Assembly: GCA_038131795.1 (NCBI GenBank)
Contig: JAYPQE010000003.1
Coordinates: forward strand, 620,001 to 684,000
DNA: 64,000 bases
Direction: 5' to 3'
Source: Eutrophobius brisbanensis
GTDB taxonomy: Bacteria; Pseudomonadota; Gammaproteobacteria; Eutrophobiales; Eutrophobiaceae
The position numbers and the translations under genes are program-made. The notes under the pieces are model-generated. The model was not told the origin of the DNA. It did no database searches and saw nothing but the letters and a program-made list of their open reading frames with translations. Of the stretch, positions 16,422 through 25,936 are shown one piece after another (within the stretch, counting starts at the first letter, position 1; every line of letters begins with the position of its first letter).

Positions 16422-17705
16422 TTATTCTTCTGATTCGTTAATTTGAGGTTCAAGCTGCTCTACTTTTACTTTCCTGACTGCGTTTTCACCGGATTGCAGG
16501 ATTTCCAGCATGTAGTCTCCGACTTTCAGACTGGTTCCTGATTCCGGGATATGTTGAAGATTTTCCAGGATAAGACCATTTAAGGTTTTGGGGCCGTCCA
16601 GAGGAAGGTTCCATTGCAATTGTCTATTTATGTCCCTTAACATTGCTGTACCGTCAATTAAGATTGAACCGTCATCCTGAAAATTGATGTCCTGACTATA
16701 TGTTTGGATATCCGTCGTGAATTCACCGACAATTTCCTCCAGGATATCTTCCATTGTGACTATGCCCTGGATATCGCCATACTCGTCTACGACCAGACCA
16801 AGACGTATTTTTTGTTTTTGGAAGAAACGAAGTTGTACATGTAATGGTGTGCCCAGTGGCACAAAATAAGGTTCATCCAGTAAGGAAACAATATCATTAG
16901 AGGTTAACTGGTCATCTGCAGATAAAATTCGTGGAAATTTACGGGCATGAAGAATACCTTTTATATTATCAATATTGTCTTCATACACCAGCAGTCGGGT
17001 ATGTTGGCAATTGGTGATCTGCTCAATAATATCGTCAGGACTATCATTTAAGTCTATACCTTCAATTTCACTTCTGGGTATCATAATATCGTCGACAATG
17101 CTGTTTTCAAGATCCAATATGCTGATTAACATTTTTTTGTGACGACTGGGAATCATGTGGCCCGCTTCCTGTACCACTGTTCTTAGTTCATCTCTGGATA
17201 GAGGCGCGATGTCGGTATTATCCGGGTTTATTCTGAAAACAGATAATAAAGTATTGGCTAGAAGGTTGATGAGCCAGACAAAAGGATAAAGTATTTTACC
17301 CAGGACGGTCAGGATATACGCCGCAGGAAAGGCAATCGCCTCAGGATATAGTGCGGCAATGGTCTTTGGTGCAACTTCTGCAAAAATCAATACCAGCACT
17401 GTCAGGACAATCGGTGCAATTGCAAAACCCAAATCACCATAAAGTCTTAATCCAATAACGGTAGTAATAGAAGCGGCAAAAATATTGACTAGATTATTGC
17501 CGAGTAATATTAATCCCAGTAACCGATCTGGTTTTTCCAGTAAATTTTCAGCAAGTTTTGCGCCGCGATGGCCTTGCTTTGCCAAATGCTTTAGTCGATA
17601 ACGGTTTAACGCCATCATACTGGTTTCTGAACTGGAGAAAAATGCAGACAGGATGAATAACGCGAATAACGTAAGGACAAGTATTTCCAGTGAAATATTT
17701 TCCAA
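16422..17705 (-). CDS. CNNM/CorC-type transporter with CBS pair (YfjD-like)
   Basis: This inner-membrane protein of 427 residues is related to CorB/YfjD and hemolysin-C-like proteins, linked to Mg2+ or Co2+ efflux. The N-terminal DUF21 membrane domain (FFSSSETSMMALNRYRLKHL, ILLGNNLVN) is followed by a CBS pair (IMIPRSEIEGIDL, LGLVVDEYGDIQGIVTMED) and the C-terminal CorC/HlyC domain. It is convergent with arsM, with only six bases between the stops. It is likely in one unit with the cytochrome-assembly-like gene upstream. Confidence 0.9.
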   Translation of the reverse strand: MENISLEILVLTLFALFILSAFFSSSETSMMALNRYRLKHLAKQGHRGAKLAENLLEKPDRLLGLILLGNNLVNIFAASITTVIGLRLYGDLGFAIAPIVLTVLVLIFAEVAPKTIAALYPEAIAFPAAYILTVLGKILYPFVWLINLLANTLLSVFRINPDNTDIAPLSRDELRTVVQEAGHMIPSRHKKMLISILDLENSIVDDIMIPRSEIEGIDLNDSPDDIIEQITNCQHTRLLVYEDNIDNIKGILHARKFPRILSADDQLTSNDIVSLLDEPYFVPLGTPLHVQLRFFQKQKIRLGLVVDEYGDIQGIVTMEDILEEIVGEFTTDIQTYSQDINFQDDGSILIDGTAMLRDINRQLQWNLPLDGPKTLNGLILENLQHIPESGTSLKVGDYMLEILQSGENAVRKVKVEQLEPQINESEE

Positions 17706-17740
17706 TGTTAAACTCCGGTGAAAGTATTCTTTAAAAAATG

Positions 17741-18553
17741 TTAACCGCGTTGCAGTATTAATTCATACACCAACTTCGAGCCAAAATACCCAAGTGCAAG
17801 GAGCGCAAAACCTACCAGTGTCCACCTTACGAGTATTTTTCCACGCCACCCCCGGGACCAGCGACCAAAAAGCACTATGCCATAAAAAAACCAGGCCAGG
17901 ATGGTCAGTAAAGTCTTGTGAGAAAGATGTTGAGCAAAGACGTCATGTACAAACATTAAGCCGGTCACCAGGGCCAGGCTTAACAGGAAAAAACCTATCC
18001 ATAACAGTTGAACCAGCAAGTCTTCCATGATTTGCATGGGTGGGAATATACGCATAGTGGTGACAGGATGCTTAATTTTTAGAAAATGGTCCTGTATGGC
18101 GAATATAATTGCCTGTAAAGAGGCAATTGACAGTAAACTGTAGGCCGCAATAGAAAAGATAATGTGTATATCAAGCCCAAGATTACCCGTTTCTGAAACG
18201 ATCCTTTGGCTGGGCATGATTAATGTCAATATCAGGGTAATCGATGAAATGGGTAATATAATCATGGCCAGGTTGATAGTGGGTTTCAGGAAGGTGGTGA
18301 TGATGACAATGAAAGTAATGACCCAGCTAACCAGTGATAGGGCATTGTAAAATCCCATATCCATACCAAGCTCTATCAATATTAATTGGTATAATATATA
18401 GGCGTGTAATAGCAACGCGGGTATACACAAAAGGAGTAGTTTTGTTTCTACCCTGGGGGCTGAGTCGTCAACTTTAATTAAACGATAACCGAGCCAAACG
18501 GACGCTATGAGGTACATGGCGATCGCCAGGGAAGCAATAATGATTAAACTCAT
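17741..18553 (-). CDS. ypjD: CcsA/CcmC-family inner membrane protein (YpjD-like)
   Basis: This is a polytopic membrane protein of 270 residues with about eight helices, in the cytochrome c assembly (CcsA/CcmC) superfamily. The haem-handling region is HDVFAQHLSHKTLLTILAWF, and a Trp-rich loop seems reduced, as in YpjD. YpjD-type genes usually sit next to ffh and a CorC-like gene in gammaproteobacteria, exactly as here. Its precise role is unproven. It is divergent from ffh across 140 bases that hold no clear gene. Confidence 0.82.
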   Translation of the reverse strand: MSLIIIASLAIAMYLIASVWLGYRLIKVDDSAPRVETKLLLLCIPALLLHAYILYQLILIELGMDMGFYNALSLVSWVITFIVIITTFLKPTINLAMIILPISSITLILTLIMPSQRIVSETGNLGLDIHIIFSIAAYSLLSIASLQAIIFAIQDHFLKIKHPVTTMRIFPPMQIMEDLLVQLLWIGFFLLSLALVTGLMFVHDVFAQHLSHKTLLTILAWFFYGIVLFGRWSRGWRGKILVRWTLVGFALLALGYFGSKLVYELILQRG

Positions 18554-18693
18554 AAGATTTGAAATAATATCACTCAGCAGTGTTATGTTATATCTTGATG
18601 GGTTTTAATAATATAAGCAAGTTTAATTAATTATTATAACCAATTGAGTTTAAATAAGTATTTTCAATTCAGATAAACCATTGGAATCTATAC

Positions 18694-20052
18694 ATGTTTG
18701 AAAATTTAACAGGAAGACTCTCCGAAGTCGTCAAGCAACTGAAGGGGCAGGCGAGAATAACAGAGGAAAACCTCTCAATTACGCTCAGGGAAGTGAGAAT
18801 GGCATTACTGGAAGCAGATGTGGCCCTTCCCGTCGTCAAAGACTTCATACAACACGTCCGTGAACGGGCCCTTGGTCAGGATGTTCAGGGCAGCCTGACG
18901 CCGGGTCAGGCCATTATAAAAATAGTCCATGAAGAACTAATTAGCTTGATGGGGGATGGCAAAGCCACATTAAATATTAACCAACAACCGCCAGTGATTA
19001 TACTGGTGGCAGGTTTACAGGGTGCGGGTAAGACAACAACCGTTGCAAAATTAGGTGCCTGGCTGAAGGGACAGGGTAAAAAAAACATTATGACGGTTAG
19101 TTGTGACGTATATAGACCGGCAGCTATCAGGCAACTAGAAGTCCTGTCTAATGAGAATGAGTTGACGTTTTTTCCAAGTGAGTCTAATCAGGATCCTGTA
19201 CAGATTGCACAAGACGCAGTAAGTGAGGCACGCAAGCGGTTCATGGACATATTATTAATAGACAGTGCCGGTCGTCTACACGTAGATGATGAAATGATGC
19301 AGGAGATATCCAGGATTCATCAAACAGTGGATCCCGCCAATACACTCTTTGTCATAGATAGCATGATGGGGCAGGATGCCGTGAATGCAGCCACATCGTT
19401 TAATCAGGCCCTTGCATTGACCGGGGTCATCCTGACTAAAACCGATGGTGATGCCCGGGGTGGTGCCGCATTGTCAGTCCGGCAGGTGACGGGCAAGCCT
19501 ATAATATTCATGGGAACGGGTGAAAAGATTTCAGATTTGAGTGAATTTTACCCGGACCGGGTTGCCTCCAGGATTCTGGGGATGGGTGATATGTTAAGTC
19601 TAATAGAGGAAGTCCAGAAAAAGACTGACATAGAAAAATCCCGAAAACTGGAAAAGAAGATTAAGAAAGGCAAGGGCTTCGATATGGAGGACCTGAAAGA
19701 GCAATTGTTGCAAATGAAAAATATGGGTGGTTTGTCGGGGTTGATGGATAAGCTACCCGGTATGGGTAATATGCCGACAGGTGCTGCCAGTCAGTTTGAT
19801 GATAAACAGATTGATCGTATGGAAGCCATTATCAATTCCATGACGCCCAAAGAACGCAGATTTCCAGCAGTGATTAACGGCTCAAGAAAAAAGCGCATCG
19901 CATCGGGATCAGGAAACCAGATCCAGGATGTAAACCGTCTGCTTAAACAACATAAGATGATGCAGAAAATGATGAAGAAGATGAGTAAAAAAGGCGGCAT
20001 GGCCAATTTAATGCGAGGTATGGGTGGAAAGTTACCGCCGGGATTTCATTAA
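18694..20052 (+). CDS. ffh: Signal recognition particle protein Ffh
   Basis: This GTPase binds 4.5S RNA and delivers nascent inner-membrane proteins to FtsY. It has 452 residues with an N domain, the G domain (GLQGAGKTTTVAKLG, DSAGRLHVDDEMM, TKTDGDARGG) and a Met-rich M domain ending in MRGMGGKLPPGFH. It starts at ATG 18694; the upstream region is AT-rich. It is followed by a long inverted repeat that separates it from the convergent dsbB. Confidence 0.98.
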   Translation: MFENLTGRLSEVVKQLKGQARITEENLSITLREVRMALLEADVALPVVKDFIQHVRERALGQDVQGSLTPGQAIIKIVHEELISLMGDGKATLNINQQPPVIILVAGLQGAGKTTTVAKLGAWLKGQGKKNIMTVSCDVYRPAAIRQLEVLSNENELTFFPSESNQDPVQIAQDAVSEARKRFMDILLIDSAGRLHVDDEMMQEISRIHQTVDPANTLFVIDSMMGQDAVNAATSFNQALALTGVILTKTDGDARGGAALSVRQVTGKPIIFMGTGEKISDLSEFYPDRVASRILGMGDMLSLIEEVQKKTDIEKSRKLEKKIKKGKGFDMEDLKEQLLQMKNMGGLSGLMDKLPGMGNMPTGAASQFDDKQIDRMEAIINSMTPKERRFPAVINGSRKKRIASGSGNQIQDVNRLLKQHKMMQKMMKKMSKKGGMANLMRGMGGKLPPGFH

Positions 20053-20062
20053 AAGAAATGCT

Positions 20063-20244
20063 GCCACAGAGGACATAGAGATCACAGAGAAAAGAAGAAT
20101 GAATAAAATTTTTTTTCTAAAATTTATCTTGAAATTAAGATTTATGAAAATATATTAAATTTTACTTCTAATTCAAGTATTTTCTTATCTAACCTAGTCA
20201 AAATTAATTTTTCTTTTCTCTGTGATCTCTGTGTCCTCTGTGGC
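20063..20244. repeat. 32-bp near-perfect inverted repeat element
   Basis: The left arm (20063-20094) begins GCCACAGAGGACATAGAG; the right arm (20213-20244) ends CTCTGTGTCCTCTGTGGC. The arms match over 32 bases with one mismatch. The 118-base centre is very AT-rich and has no gene. Motifs built on CACAGAGGACACAGAG are widespread intergenic repeats in environmental bacteria. The right arm stops at the base next to the dsbB stop codon. It may be a MITE-like or palindromic repeat, and could also act as a terminator between the convergent ffh and dsbB. Confidence 0.8.
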
Positions 20245-20751
20245 TTATAATATCTTGTTCAATTTCTGCAATTTGTTGAATATATGAAGTAAGCTGCTGA
20301 TGGAAAACAAAACAAACCATAGCAGGCTCCATTCGGCGATACTGAAGCTGAGGAAGGTCCAGTCAACTTCCGCACATTCACCGGAACCTGTGAAGACCAT
20401 GCGTAGTGTTTCTGTTAAAGGAAAGACTTCCAGCATGAAATCCAGTCCAGGGCCACATGCAGGTACTGCTTCAGGGGGGAGATGCTGTAGCCACACCTGA
20501 CGACCTGCAATAACACCCCCCGTGATTGCAGCGACTAATATAAGTCCGGAATAGAGGAAACGCCATTTGCCCATAGGGCCATGGACCAGGCCTGCCAGCG
20601 CAAATATCGCAACAGAAATGTATGCAACCCTCTGAAAGATACATAACGGACAGGGTTCCAGACCATCAACGAACTGAAGGTAATAACCAAACCCTAGCAA
20701 TGATACGCAAATAATAAAAATACTAAGATAATAAAGTCTAGATATATTCAT
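20245..20751 (-). CDS. dsbB: Disulfide bond formation protein DsbB
   Basis: This inner-membrane thiol oxidase re-oxidises DsbA and passes electrons to quinone. It has 168 residues and four helices. The first redox pair is CPLC (Cys34, Cys37); the second pair is Cys99 (PACGPGLDF) and Cys126 (GECAEVDW). An arginine follows CPLCIFQR, as in the quinone site. It overlaps the upstream YheT-like hydrolase gene by four bases. No dsbA is adjacent. Confidence 0.96.
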   Translation of the reverse strand: MNISRLYYLSIFIICVSLLGFGYYLQFVDGLEPCPLCIFQRVAYISVAIFALAGLVHGPMGKWRFLYSGLILVAAITGGVIAGRQVWLQHLPPEAVPACGPGLDFMLEVFPLTETLRMVFTGSGECAEVDWTFLSFSIAEWSLLWFVLFSISSLLHIFNKLQKLNKIL

Positions 20752-21710
20752 GGTATTTGAGAAGTTATAAATTCAATTATACGATTTTCCAGCCAGTATT
20801 CTGCCTGCCATGGAACCTTACCGCTAATAAACCCAACATGTCCACCCTTATCTGCCAATTCCAGTTGTATACTGGGTGAAAGTTCATTTTCATAAGGTAT
20901 GACATTGGGCGTCATAAAAGGATCGTTCAATGCATGAATTAGAAGGGTGGGGACTGAAATATCTGCAAGATAGTGTTTACTGCTTGATTTAGCATAATAA
21001 TCATCCGCATTTTTAAAATTATTCAAGGGGGCGGTAATCTGGTCGTCAAAAGTATAGAAAGTGTTCAGATCATTAAGTGTAGCTAGATTGACAGGTGAGG
21101 GTTTGTGTGAATATTTCTGTCGTAATTTTTGTTTCAGAGATCGTATTAACCACCATTGATAAACCCTTGAAAAACCCGACGATAGCTTCAACGCACAATC
21201 ATATAGCGAATAGGGTACTGAAATGGCTATTGCGGCACTGACAGGCGTGGCGTTTTTATTTTCACCTAAATATTTCAACAAGGCATTTCCCCCTAGTGAG
21301 AAACCAACGGTAAAGATTTCTGTATCAGGGTAGTTTTGAGATAAATAATCAATAACAAATTTTATGTCGCCGGTATCACCAGAATGATAACTTCTGTCCA
21401 GGCGGTTTGCTTCCCCACTACATCCACGAAAATGCATTAATACGCATCTGAACCCGGATGCTTCAAGTCTGGACATTAGGCCGGCTGCATATGGCGAATG
21501 GATACTTCCTTCCAGGCCATGAAATATAATCACAATAGGGCCTGTAGAAATGTTATTCCAGCACAAATCAACAAAATCACCGTCTGTCAATTTCAGACGT
21601 TGTGACTGTAGTTGGATATTGGGTCTTTGTCTGAACAGGTATGGATATAAAGTCTGTAAATGCGCACCTGGTAACCACCATGCGTTCTTGAAGCTACTTT
21701 CAACGATCAT
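20748..21710 (-). CDS. YheT-family alpha/beta hydrolase
   Basis: This is a putative cytoplasmic esterase/hydrolase of 320 residues. It has the family signature FHGLEGSIHSPYAAGLM, the nucleophile elbow GFSLGGNALLKYLGE, the acid segment LNDPFMTP and the catalytic His in KGGHVGFISG. The N-terminus PGAHLQTLYPYLF is typical of the YheT group. The substrate is not known. It is coupled to dsbB downstream (four-base overlap) and lies 26 bases after ygfZ. Confidence 0.93.
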   Translation of the reverse strand: MIVESSFKNAWWLPGAHLQTLYPYLFRQRPNIQLQSQRLKLTDGDFVDLCWNNISTGPIVIIFHGLEGSIHSPYAAGLMSRLEASGFRCVLMHFRGCSGEANRLDRSYHSGDTGDIKFVIDYLSQNYPDTEIFTVGFSLGGNALLKYLGENKNATPVSAAIAISVPYSLYDCALKLSSGFSRVYQWWLIRSLKQKLRQKYSHKPSPVNLATLNDLNTFYTFDDQITAPLNNFKNADDYYAKSSSKHYLADISVPTLLIHALNDPFMTPNVIPYENELSPSIQLELADKGGHVGFISGKVPWQAEYWLENRIIEFITSQIP

Positions 21711-21736
21711 ATTTGAGAAAATTGATATAAGTGAGG

Positions 21737-22651
21737 TTAAGGTTCAGAAAACCTGATGCTCACATTATGTTTGTTTTCAATATTAAATGAAGATTGTTGG
21801 GAATGAATATGGTTCAGTGAAGCAAGGCAATATGATTTTCCATCATCAAACATAACTGCAGAGGTAATGATGCCGATGTTATTCGTTTCTCTATCTAAAT
21901 AGAGTTTATCCCCAGGCTGTAATGATATGTTGTCGTCCATGATAATACCTTTGTAGAGCCCATATTTTTCTTTTCCACGATAATGAAGGCGTGCGATGAT
22001 TTCCTGTCCCGGAAAACACCCTTTTTTGAAACTTAATGCATCAAGTTTTTCAAGATTTATATCTTGCGGTAATAATTTTCCGGTGGTCTGATCGGTGACC
22101 CAGACTATACCCGTGTCAATGTCCTGATACTGCCAATAGGTATTTATTGAGTATGTTGGAACATTATCTAATTGAGTAAAAATAGTTTGTTCAAAGTCAG
22201 CTGTGGCTGTGAATACACAACGAACTTCAGGGGTGTCTGGAATTGTAATAATGGGAGAGTCTTTTGTTAATTCATTTTGACTGATTGTATTTTTGAGATT
22301 TGGGACTAAATCTCTCCCGTATGTACCTATAAGTTTTTCAGATTCATTCCACGATGAAATACTCACCCGGGAGCGTAATATATACATACTGATCTTGCGC
22401 TTGAACTCATCGATTAAATTGACTGGCAATAATAATAAATAACCATGATTTGCGGCATGTATCATCAATGTTGTAATGATTCTACCCTGTGGATTGCACC
22501 AGCTGCTAAATTGGGTGTCACCTGGTGCAAGTATAGACACGTCACTAGTCAATTGTGATTGCAGAAACGAACCTGCATCATCGCCTGTTACTTCAAGCAG
22601 TCCAAAATCATTCAGTTTAACGAAATAATTATCTGGAATTTTTACAGACAT
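21737..22651 (-). CDS. ygfZ: Folate-binding YgfZ/GcvT-like protein
   Basis: This is a tetrahydrofolate-dependent protein that helps maintain iron-sulfur enzymes. It has 304 residues. The signature KKGCFPGQEIIARLHYRGK is present near residue 215, as in YgfZ (K-G-C-[FY]-x-G-Q-E). It overlaps the upstream sdhE by ten bases. The neighbouring Fe-S enzyme genes (sdhB) make its known role coherent with context. Confidence 0.95.
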   Translation of the reverse strand: MSVKIPDNYFVKLNDFGLLEVTGDDAGSFLQSQLTSDVSILAPGDTQFSSWCNPQGRIITTLMIHAANHGYLLLLPVNLIDEFKRKISMYILRSRVSISSWNESEKLIGTYGRDLVPNLKNTISQNELTKDSPIITIPDTPEVRCVFTATADFEQTIFTQLDNVPTYSINTYWQYQDIDTGIVWVTDQTTGKLLPQDINLEKLDALSFKKGCFPGQEIIARLHYRGKEKYGLYKGIIMDDNISLQPGDKLYLDRETNNIGIITSAVMFDDGKSYCLASLNHIHSQQSSFNIENKHNVSIRFSEP

Positions 22652-22878
22652 TTTTTCAACTTGTTGACAAAGGGTAGGTAGCCTGAGTTTTCGGGCATAG
22701 CCCTGTCCATAACCCAGGCGTAAATATCAACATCAGGTTCATTGAGAAATTGATCAAACAGGGCTTTGTCATGTTCAGAAAGGGCGTTGTAATGGTCTTC
22801 CACGAATTTGCCAAATAGAACATCCATTTCCCGCATTCCCCGTCTACATCGCCACAGTAGTCTGGAGTTCTGGTTCAT
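22642..22878 (-). CDS. sdhE: Succinate dehydrogenase flavinylation factor SdhE
   Basis: This small cytoplasmic protein of 78 residues promotes covalent FAD attachment to SdhA. The conserved RRGMREMD motif is at residues 13-20, followed by the acidic helix bundle (YNALSEHDKALFDQFL, PDVDIYAWVM). It lies between sdhB (57 bases upstream) and ygfZ (ten-base overlap), so it is likely in the sdh transcript. In E. coli it is paired with ygfX; here ygfX lies on the other side of the sdh operon. Confidence 0.95.
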   Translation of the reverse strand: MNQNSRLLWRCRRGMREMDVLFGKFVEDHYNALSEHDKALFDQFLNEPDVDIYAWVMDRAMPENSGYLPFVNKLKKCL

Positions 22879-22934
22879 AAGATAAACTTCACCAAGGCAG
22901 GAAGATGCCTGCCGCGAAATAATTGCAAAAATAA

Positions 22935-23717
22935 TTAAAGGGTGCGATTAACAAGCAGCTTTTTAATTTCCGCAATGGATTTAGCAGGGTTCAAACCCTT
23001 TGGACAGGTATTTGTACAATTCATTATGGTATGGCAACGGTATAACCTGAAGGGGTCTTCAAGATCATCAAGACGTTCGCCGGTATATTCATCACGACTG
23101 TCTGCAATCCATCGATAGGCCTGTAATAAGATGGCCGGCCCAAGGTAGCGGTCACTGTTCCACCAGTAACTGGGACACGAAGTTGAACAACATGCGCAAA
23201 GAATGCATTCGTACAGACCATCCAGTTTTTCCCTGTCTTCTTTGGACTGAAGTCGTTCTTTGTCTGGAGGTGGCGGTGTCTGGGTCTGAATCCAGGGTTT
23301 GATAGATGCATATTGGGCATAAAAATGCGTCATGTTGGGGACCAGATCTTTTTTAACTTCCATATGCGGGAGAGGGTAAATAGGGACATCACCTTTGCAT
23401 TCTGATATATATTTTGTGCAGGCCAGTGTATTTGTGCCATTAATATTCATGGCACATGATCCGCAAATTCCTTCTCGACAAGAACGTCTGAATGTCAGAG
23501 TAGGATCAATATCATTTTTAATATAGATCAGCGCATCCAGAACCATGGGACCGCAGTTGTCCAGGTTAATCTCGTAACTGTCTAATCTTGGGTTCTCACC
23601 ACTATCCGGTTCCCACCGGTAAATATTAAAGGTCTTTTTGTTTTTAGCCCCGTCTGCAGCAGAAAAACGTTTGCCTTTCTTGATCTTGGAATTCTTTGGT
23701 AATGTGAACTCAGCCAT
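22935..23717 (-). CDS. sdhB: Succinate dehydrogenase iron-sulfur subunit
   Basis: This is the membrane-peripheral Fe-S subunit of complex II. It has about 260 residues from ATG 23715-23717, with GAGAGAT upstream; longer in-frame starts are unlikely. The [2Fe-2S] ligands are in CREGICGSCAMNINGTNTLAC (written here as CREGICGSC and TLAC). The [4Fe-4S] and [3Fe-4S] ligands are in CILCACCSTSCPSYWWN and CHTIMNCTNTCPKGLNP. The quinone-site Trp is in SYWW. It follows sdhA by about 50 bases. Confidence 0.97.
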   Translation of the reverse strand: MAEFTLPKNSKIKKGKRFSAADGAKNKKTFNIYRWEPDSGENPRLDSYEINLDNCGPMVLDALIYIKNDIDPTLTFRRSCREGICGSCAMNINGTNTLACTKYISECKGDVPIYPLPHMEVKKDLVPNMTHFYAQYASIKPWIQTQTPPPPDKERLQSKEDREKLDGLYECILCACCSTSCPSYWWNSDRYLGPAILLQAYRWIADSRDEYTGERLDDLEDPFRLYRCHTIMNCTNTCPKGLNPAKSIAEIKKLLVNRTL

Positions 23718-23766
23718 CTTTGATCTCTCTTTTATCCTTGTAACTATATCGTTTGACTTGATATCT

Positions 23767-25554
23767 TTAATAAACCCGCTTTTTGGGTGGTATATAATCA
23801 ACTTCGTCTGTCAATGTGTGTTCATGTACAGGTCGATAATCAAATGAAACCTTACCGGTGTGTGTATCAAGCCAGCTGTAGGTGTGTTTCATCCAGTTTT
23901 CATCATCTCGGTCAGGGTAATCTTCTCTGGCATGGGCACCGCGGCTTTCTTTTCTATTTTCCGCGGAGTTGATTGTGACCAGTGCATTTTGCAGGAGATT
24001 TTCCAATTCCAGTGTTTCTGCCAGGTCGGTATTCCAGATCATGGACTGATCTGAGACGTTGACATCTTCAAATGATTTATAGATATCATCCAGTTTTGCC
24101 ATACCTTCTTTGAGTACATCGCCGGTCCTGAAGACAGCCGCATCGTTTTGCATTGTTTTTTGCATATTCATACGTATCTCTGAGGTCTTCAGGCTGCCCT
24201 TGGCGTGTCTTAGTCGGTCCAGTTTATCAATGGCTTCCTGGCCGGCATCATCTGGTAAGGGTTTGAGTTTACTATCAGGTTTGATGAGCTCGGCTGCGCG
24301 AATGGCAGCAGCACGTCCAAATACAATCAAATCCAGTAAACTGTTTGATCCCAGTCGATTGGCTCCGTGGACTGAAACACAGGCCGCTTCACCAATGGCC
24401 ATTAACCCAGGCACTACAGTTTCAGCTTTTCCATCTTTCATGGTGACCACTTCGCCGTAAAAGTTTGTGGGAATCCCCCCCATGTTGTAATGAACAGTTG
24501 GAATAACCGGGATGGGTTCCTTGGTCACATCAACGCCAGCAAAAATTCTCGCAGATTCGGCAATGCCAGGTAGACGTTCATTGATCACTTCTGGTCCAAG
24601 GTGTTCCAGGTGCAGGAAAATATGATCATTTTGTGATCCTACACCCCTACCTTCACGTATTTCGATGGTCATAGACCGGCTGACCACATCCCGGGATGCC
24701 AGATCTTTCGCAGAGGGTGCATAACGCTCCATAAAGCGTTCTCCATCCTTATTTGTGACATAGCCACCTTCACCGCGTACCCCCTCGGTAATGAGGCAGC
24801 CGGCACCGTATATCCCTGTGGGATGGAACTGCACAAACTCCATGTCCTGTAAGGGCAGTCCGGCCCTCAGGACCATGGCATTGCCATCACCGGTACAGGT
24901 ATGAGCTGAGGTGCAGGAGAAATAAGTTCGACCGTATCCGCCTGTTGCCAATACCACCATGTGGGCAGAAAAGCGATGCAAGGTGCCATCTTCCAGGTTC
25001 CAGGCCAGTATGCCACGGCAGACACCATCGTCATCCATGATAAGGTCAACTGCCAGGTATTCTATATAAAACTCGGCCTGGTGTTTTAATGATTGTTGGT
25101 AGAGGGTATGGAGTATTGCATGGCCGGTACGATCCGCCGCAGCACAGGTACGTTGGGCGGTACCTTCGCCAAAATTGGTGGTCATGCCGCCAAATGGACG
25201 TTGATAGATGTTGCCTTCTTCTGTACGGGAGAAGGGGACACCGTAGTGTTCCAGTTCAACGATGGCAGGAATTGCCTCACGGCACATATATTCAATTGCA
25301 TCCTGGTCTCCTAACCAGTCTGATCCCTTTACCGTGTCATACATATGCCAGCGCCAGTCATCAGGCCCCATATTACCCAGCGCAGCACTGATCCCCCCCT
25401 GGGCTGCTACCGTATGACTTCGTGTTGGAAATACCTTGGTGATGCAGGCGGTTTTCAGATTTTTTTCCGCCATGCCAAATGTTGCCCTGAGACCGGCACC
25501 ACCTGCACCCACAACAACTACGTCATACTTATGATCAATAATTTTATAAGACAT
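23767..25554 (-). CDS. sdhA: Succinate dehydrogenase flavoprotein subunit
   Basis: This is the catalytic subunit that oxidises succinate to fumarate. It has 595 residues. The FAD motif VVVGAGGAGLRATFG opens the protein, and SHTVAAQGGISAALGN holds the histidine for covalent FAD. The active-site segment EGVRGEGGYVTNKDGERFME and the HGANRLGSNSLLDLIVFGR motif are present. It resembles the alphaproteobacterial/mitochondrial form. It is followed by sdhB and preceded closely by sdhD. Confidence 0.98.
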   Translation of the reverse strand: MSYKIIDHKYDVVVVGAGGAGLRATFGMAEKNLKTACITKVFPTRSHTVAAQGGISAALGNMGPDDWRWHMYDTVKGSDWLGDQDAIEYMCREAIPAIVELEHYGVPFSRTEEGNIYQRPFGGMTTNFGEGTAQRTCAAADRTGHAILHTLYQQSLKHQAEFYIEYLAVDLIMDDDGVCRGILAWNLEDGTLHRFSAHMVVLATGGYGRTYFSCTSAHTCTGDGNAMVLRAGLPLQDMEFVQFHPTGIYGAGCLITEGVRGEGGYVTNKDGERFMERYAPSAKDLASRDVVSRSMTIEIREGRGVGSQNDHIFLHLEHLGPEVINERLPGIAESARIFAGVDVTKEPIPVIPTVHYNMGGIPTNFYGEVVTMKDGKAETVVPGLMAIGEAACVSVHGANRLGSNSLLDLIVFGRAAAIRAAELIKPDSKLKPLPDDAGQEAIDKLDRLRHAKGSLKTSEIRMNMQKTMQNDAAVFRTGDVLKEGMAKLDDIYKSFEDVNVSDQSMIWNTDLAETLELENLLQNALVTINSAENRKESRGAHAREDYPDRDDENWMKHTYSWLDTHTGKVSFDYRPVHEHTLTDEVDYIPPKKRVY

Positions 25555-25555
25555 C

Positions 25556-25936
25556 TTATAACCCCAGAAATATTTTCAATACAGATAAAATGGCAACCAG
25601 TCCCGCCAGTAATACAAGTATATTGACCAGAATAAGGCAGGCCACCTTTTGCCATTCAGAATGGATATAATCTTCAATAACGACCCTCACGCCCAACATG
25701 GCGTGATAGTAGGCGGAGATAATAAATACCAGTAACAGGACAGAATTAATTGGCGAACTTAACCATGTAACGGCCATACTGTATTCCATTGCACTTAACA
25801 GAAACAGGTTGATGGTAAACCAGAGTGTTAATGGGACCAAGACAACAGCTGTTATACGTTGATGCCAGAAATGTTCAGTTCCCTGTTTTGCAGAACCCAG
25901 TCCACGTGCATTTGCTAAAGGTGTGCGTAAATTCAT
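25556..25936 (-). CDS. sdhD: Succinate dehydrogenase membrane anchor SdhD
   Basis: This is a three-helix cytochrome b subunit of complex II, 126 residues. The conserved YHAMLGVRVVIEDYIHSE segment contains the haem/quinone-site His, Arg and Asp-Tyr residues. The N-terminus has the typical GLGSAKQGTEHFWHQR. It overlaps sdhC by four bases and is followed one base later by sdhA. Confidence 0.95.
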   Translation of the reverse strand: MNLRTPLANARGLGSAKQGTEHFWHQRITAVVLVPLTLWFTINLFLLSAMEYSMAVTWLSSPINSVLLLVFIISAYYHAMLGVRVVIEDYIHSEWQKVACLILVNILVLLAGLVAILSVLKIFLGL

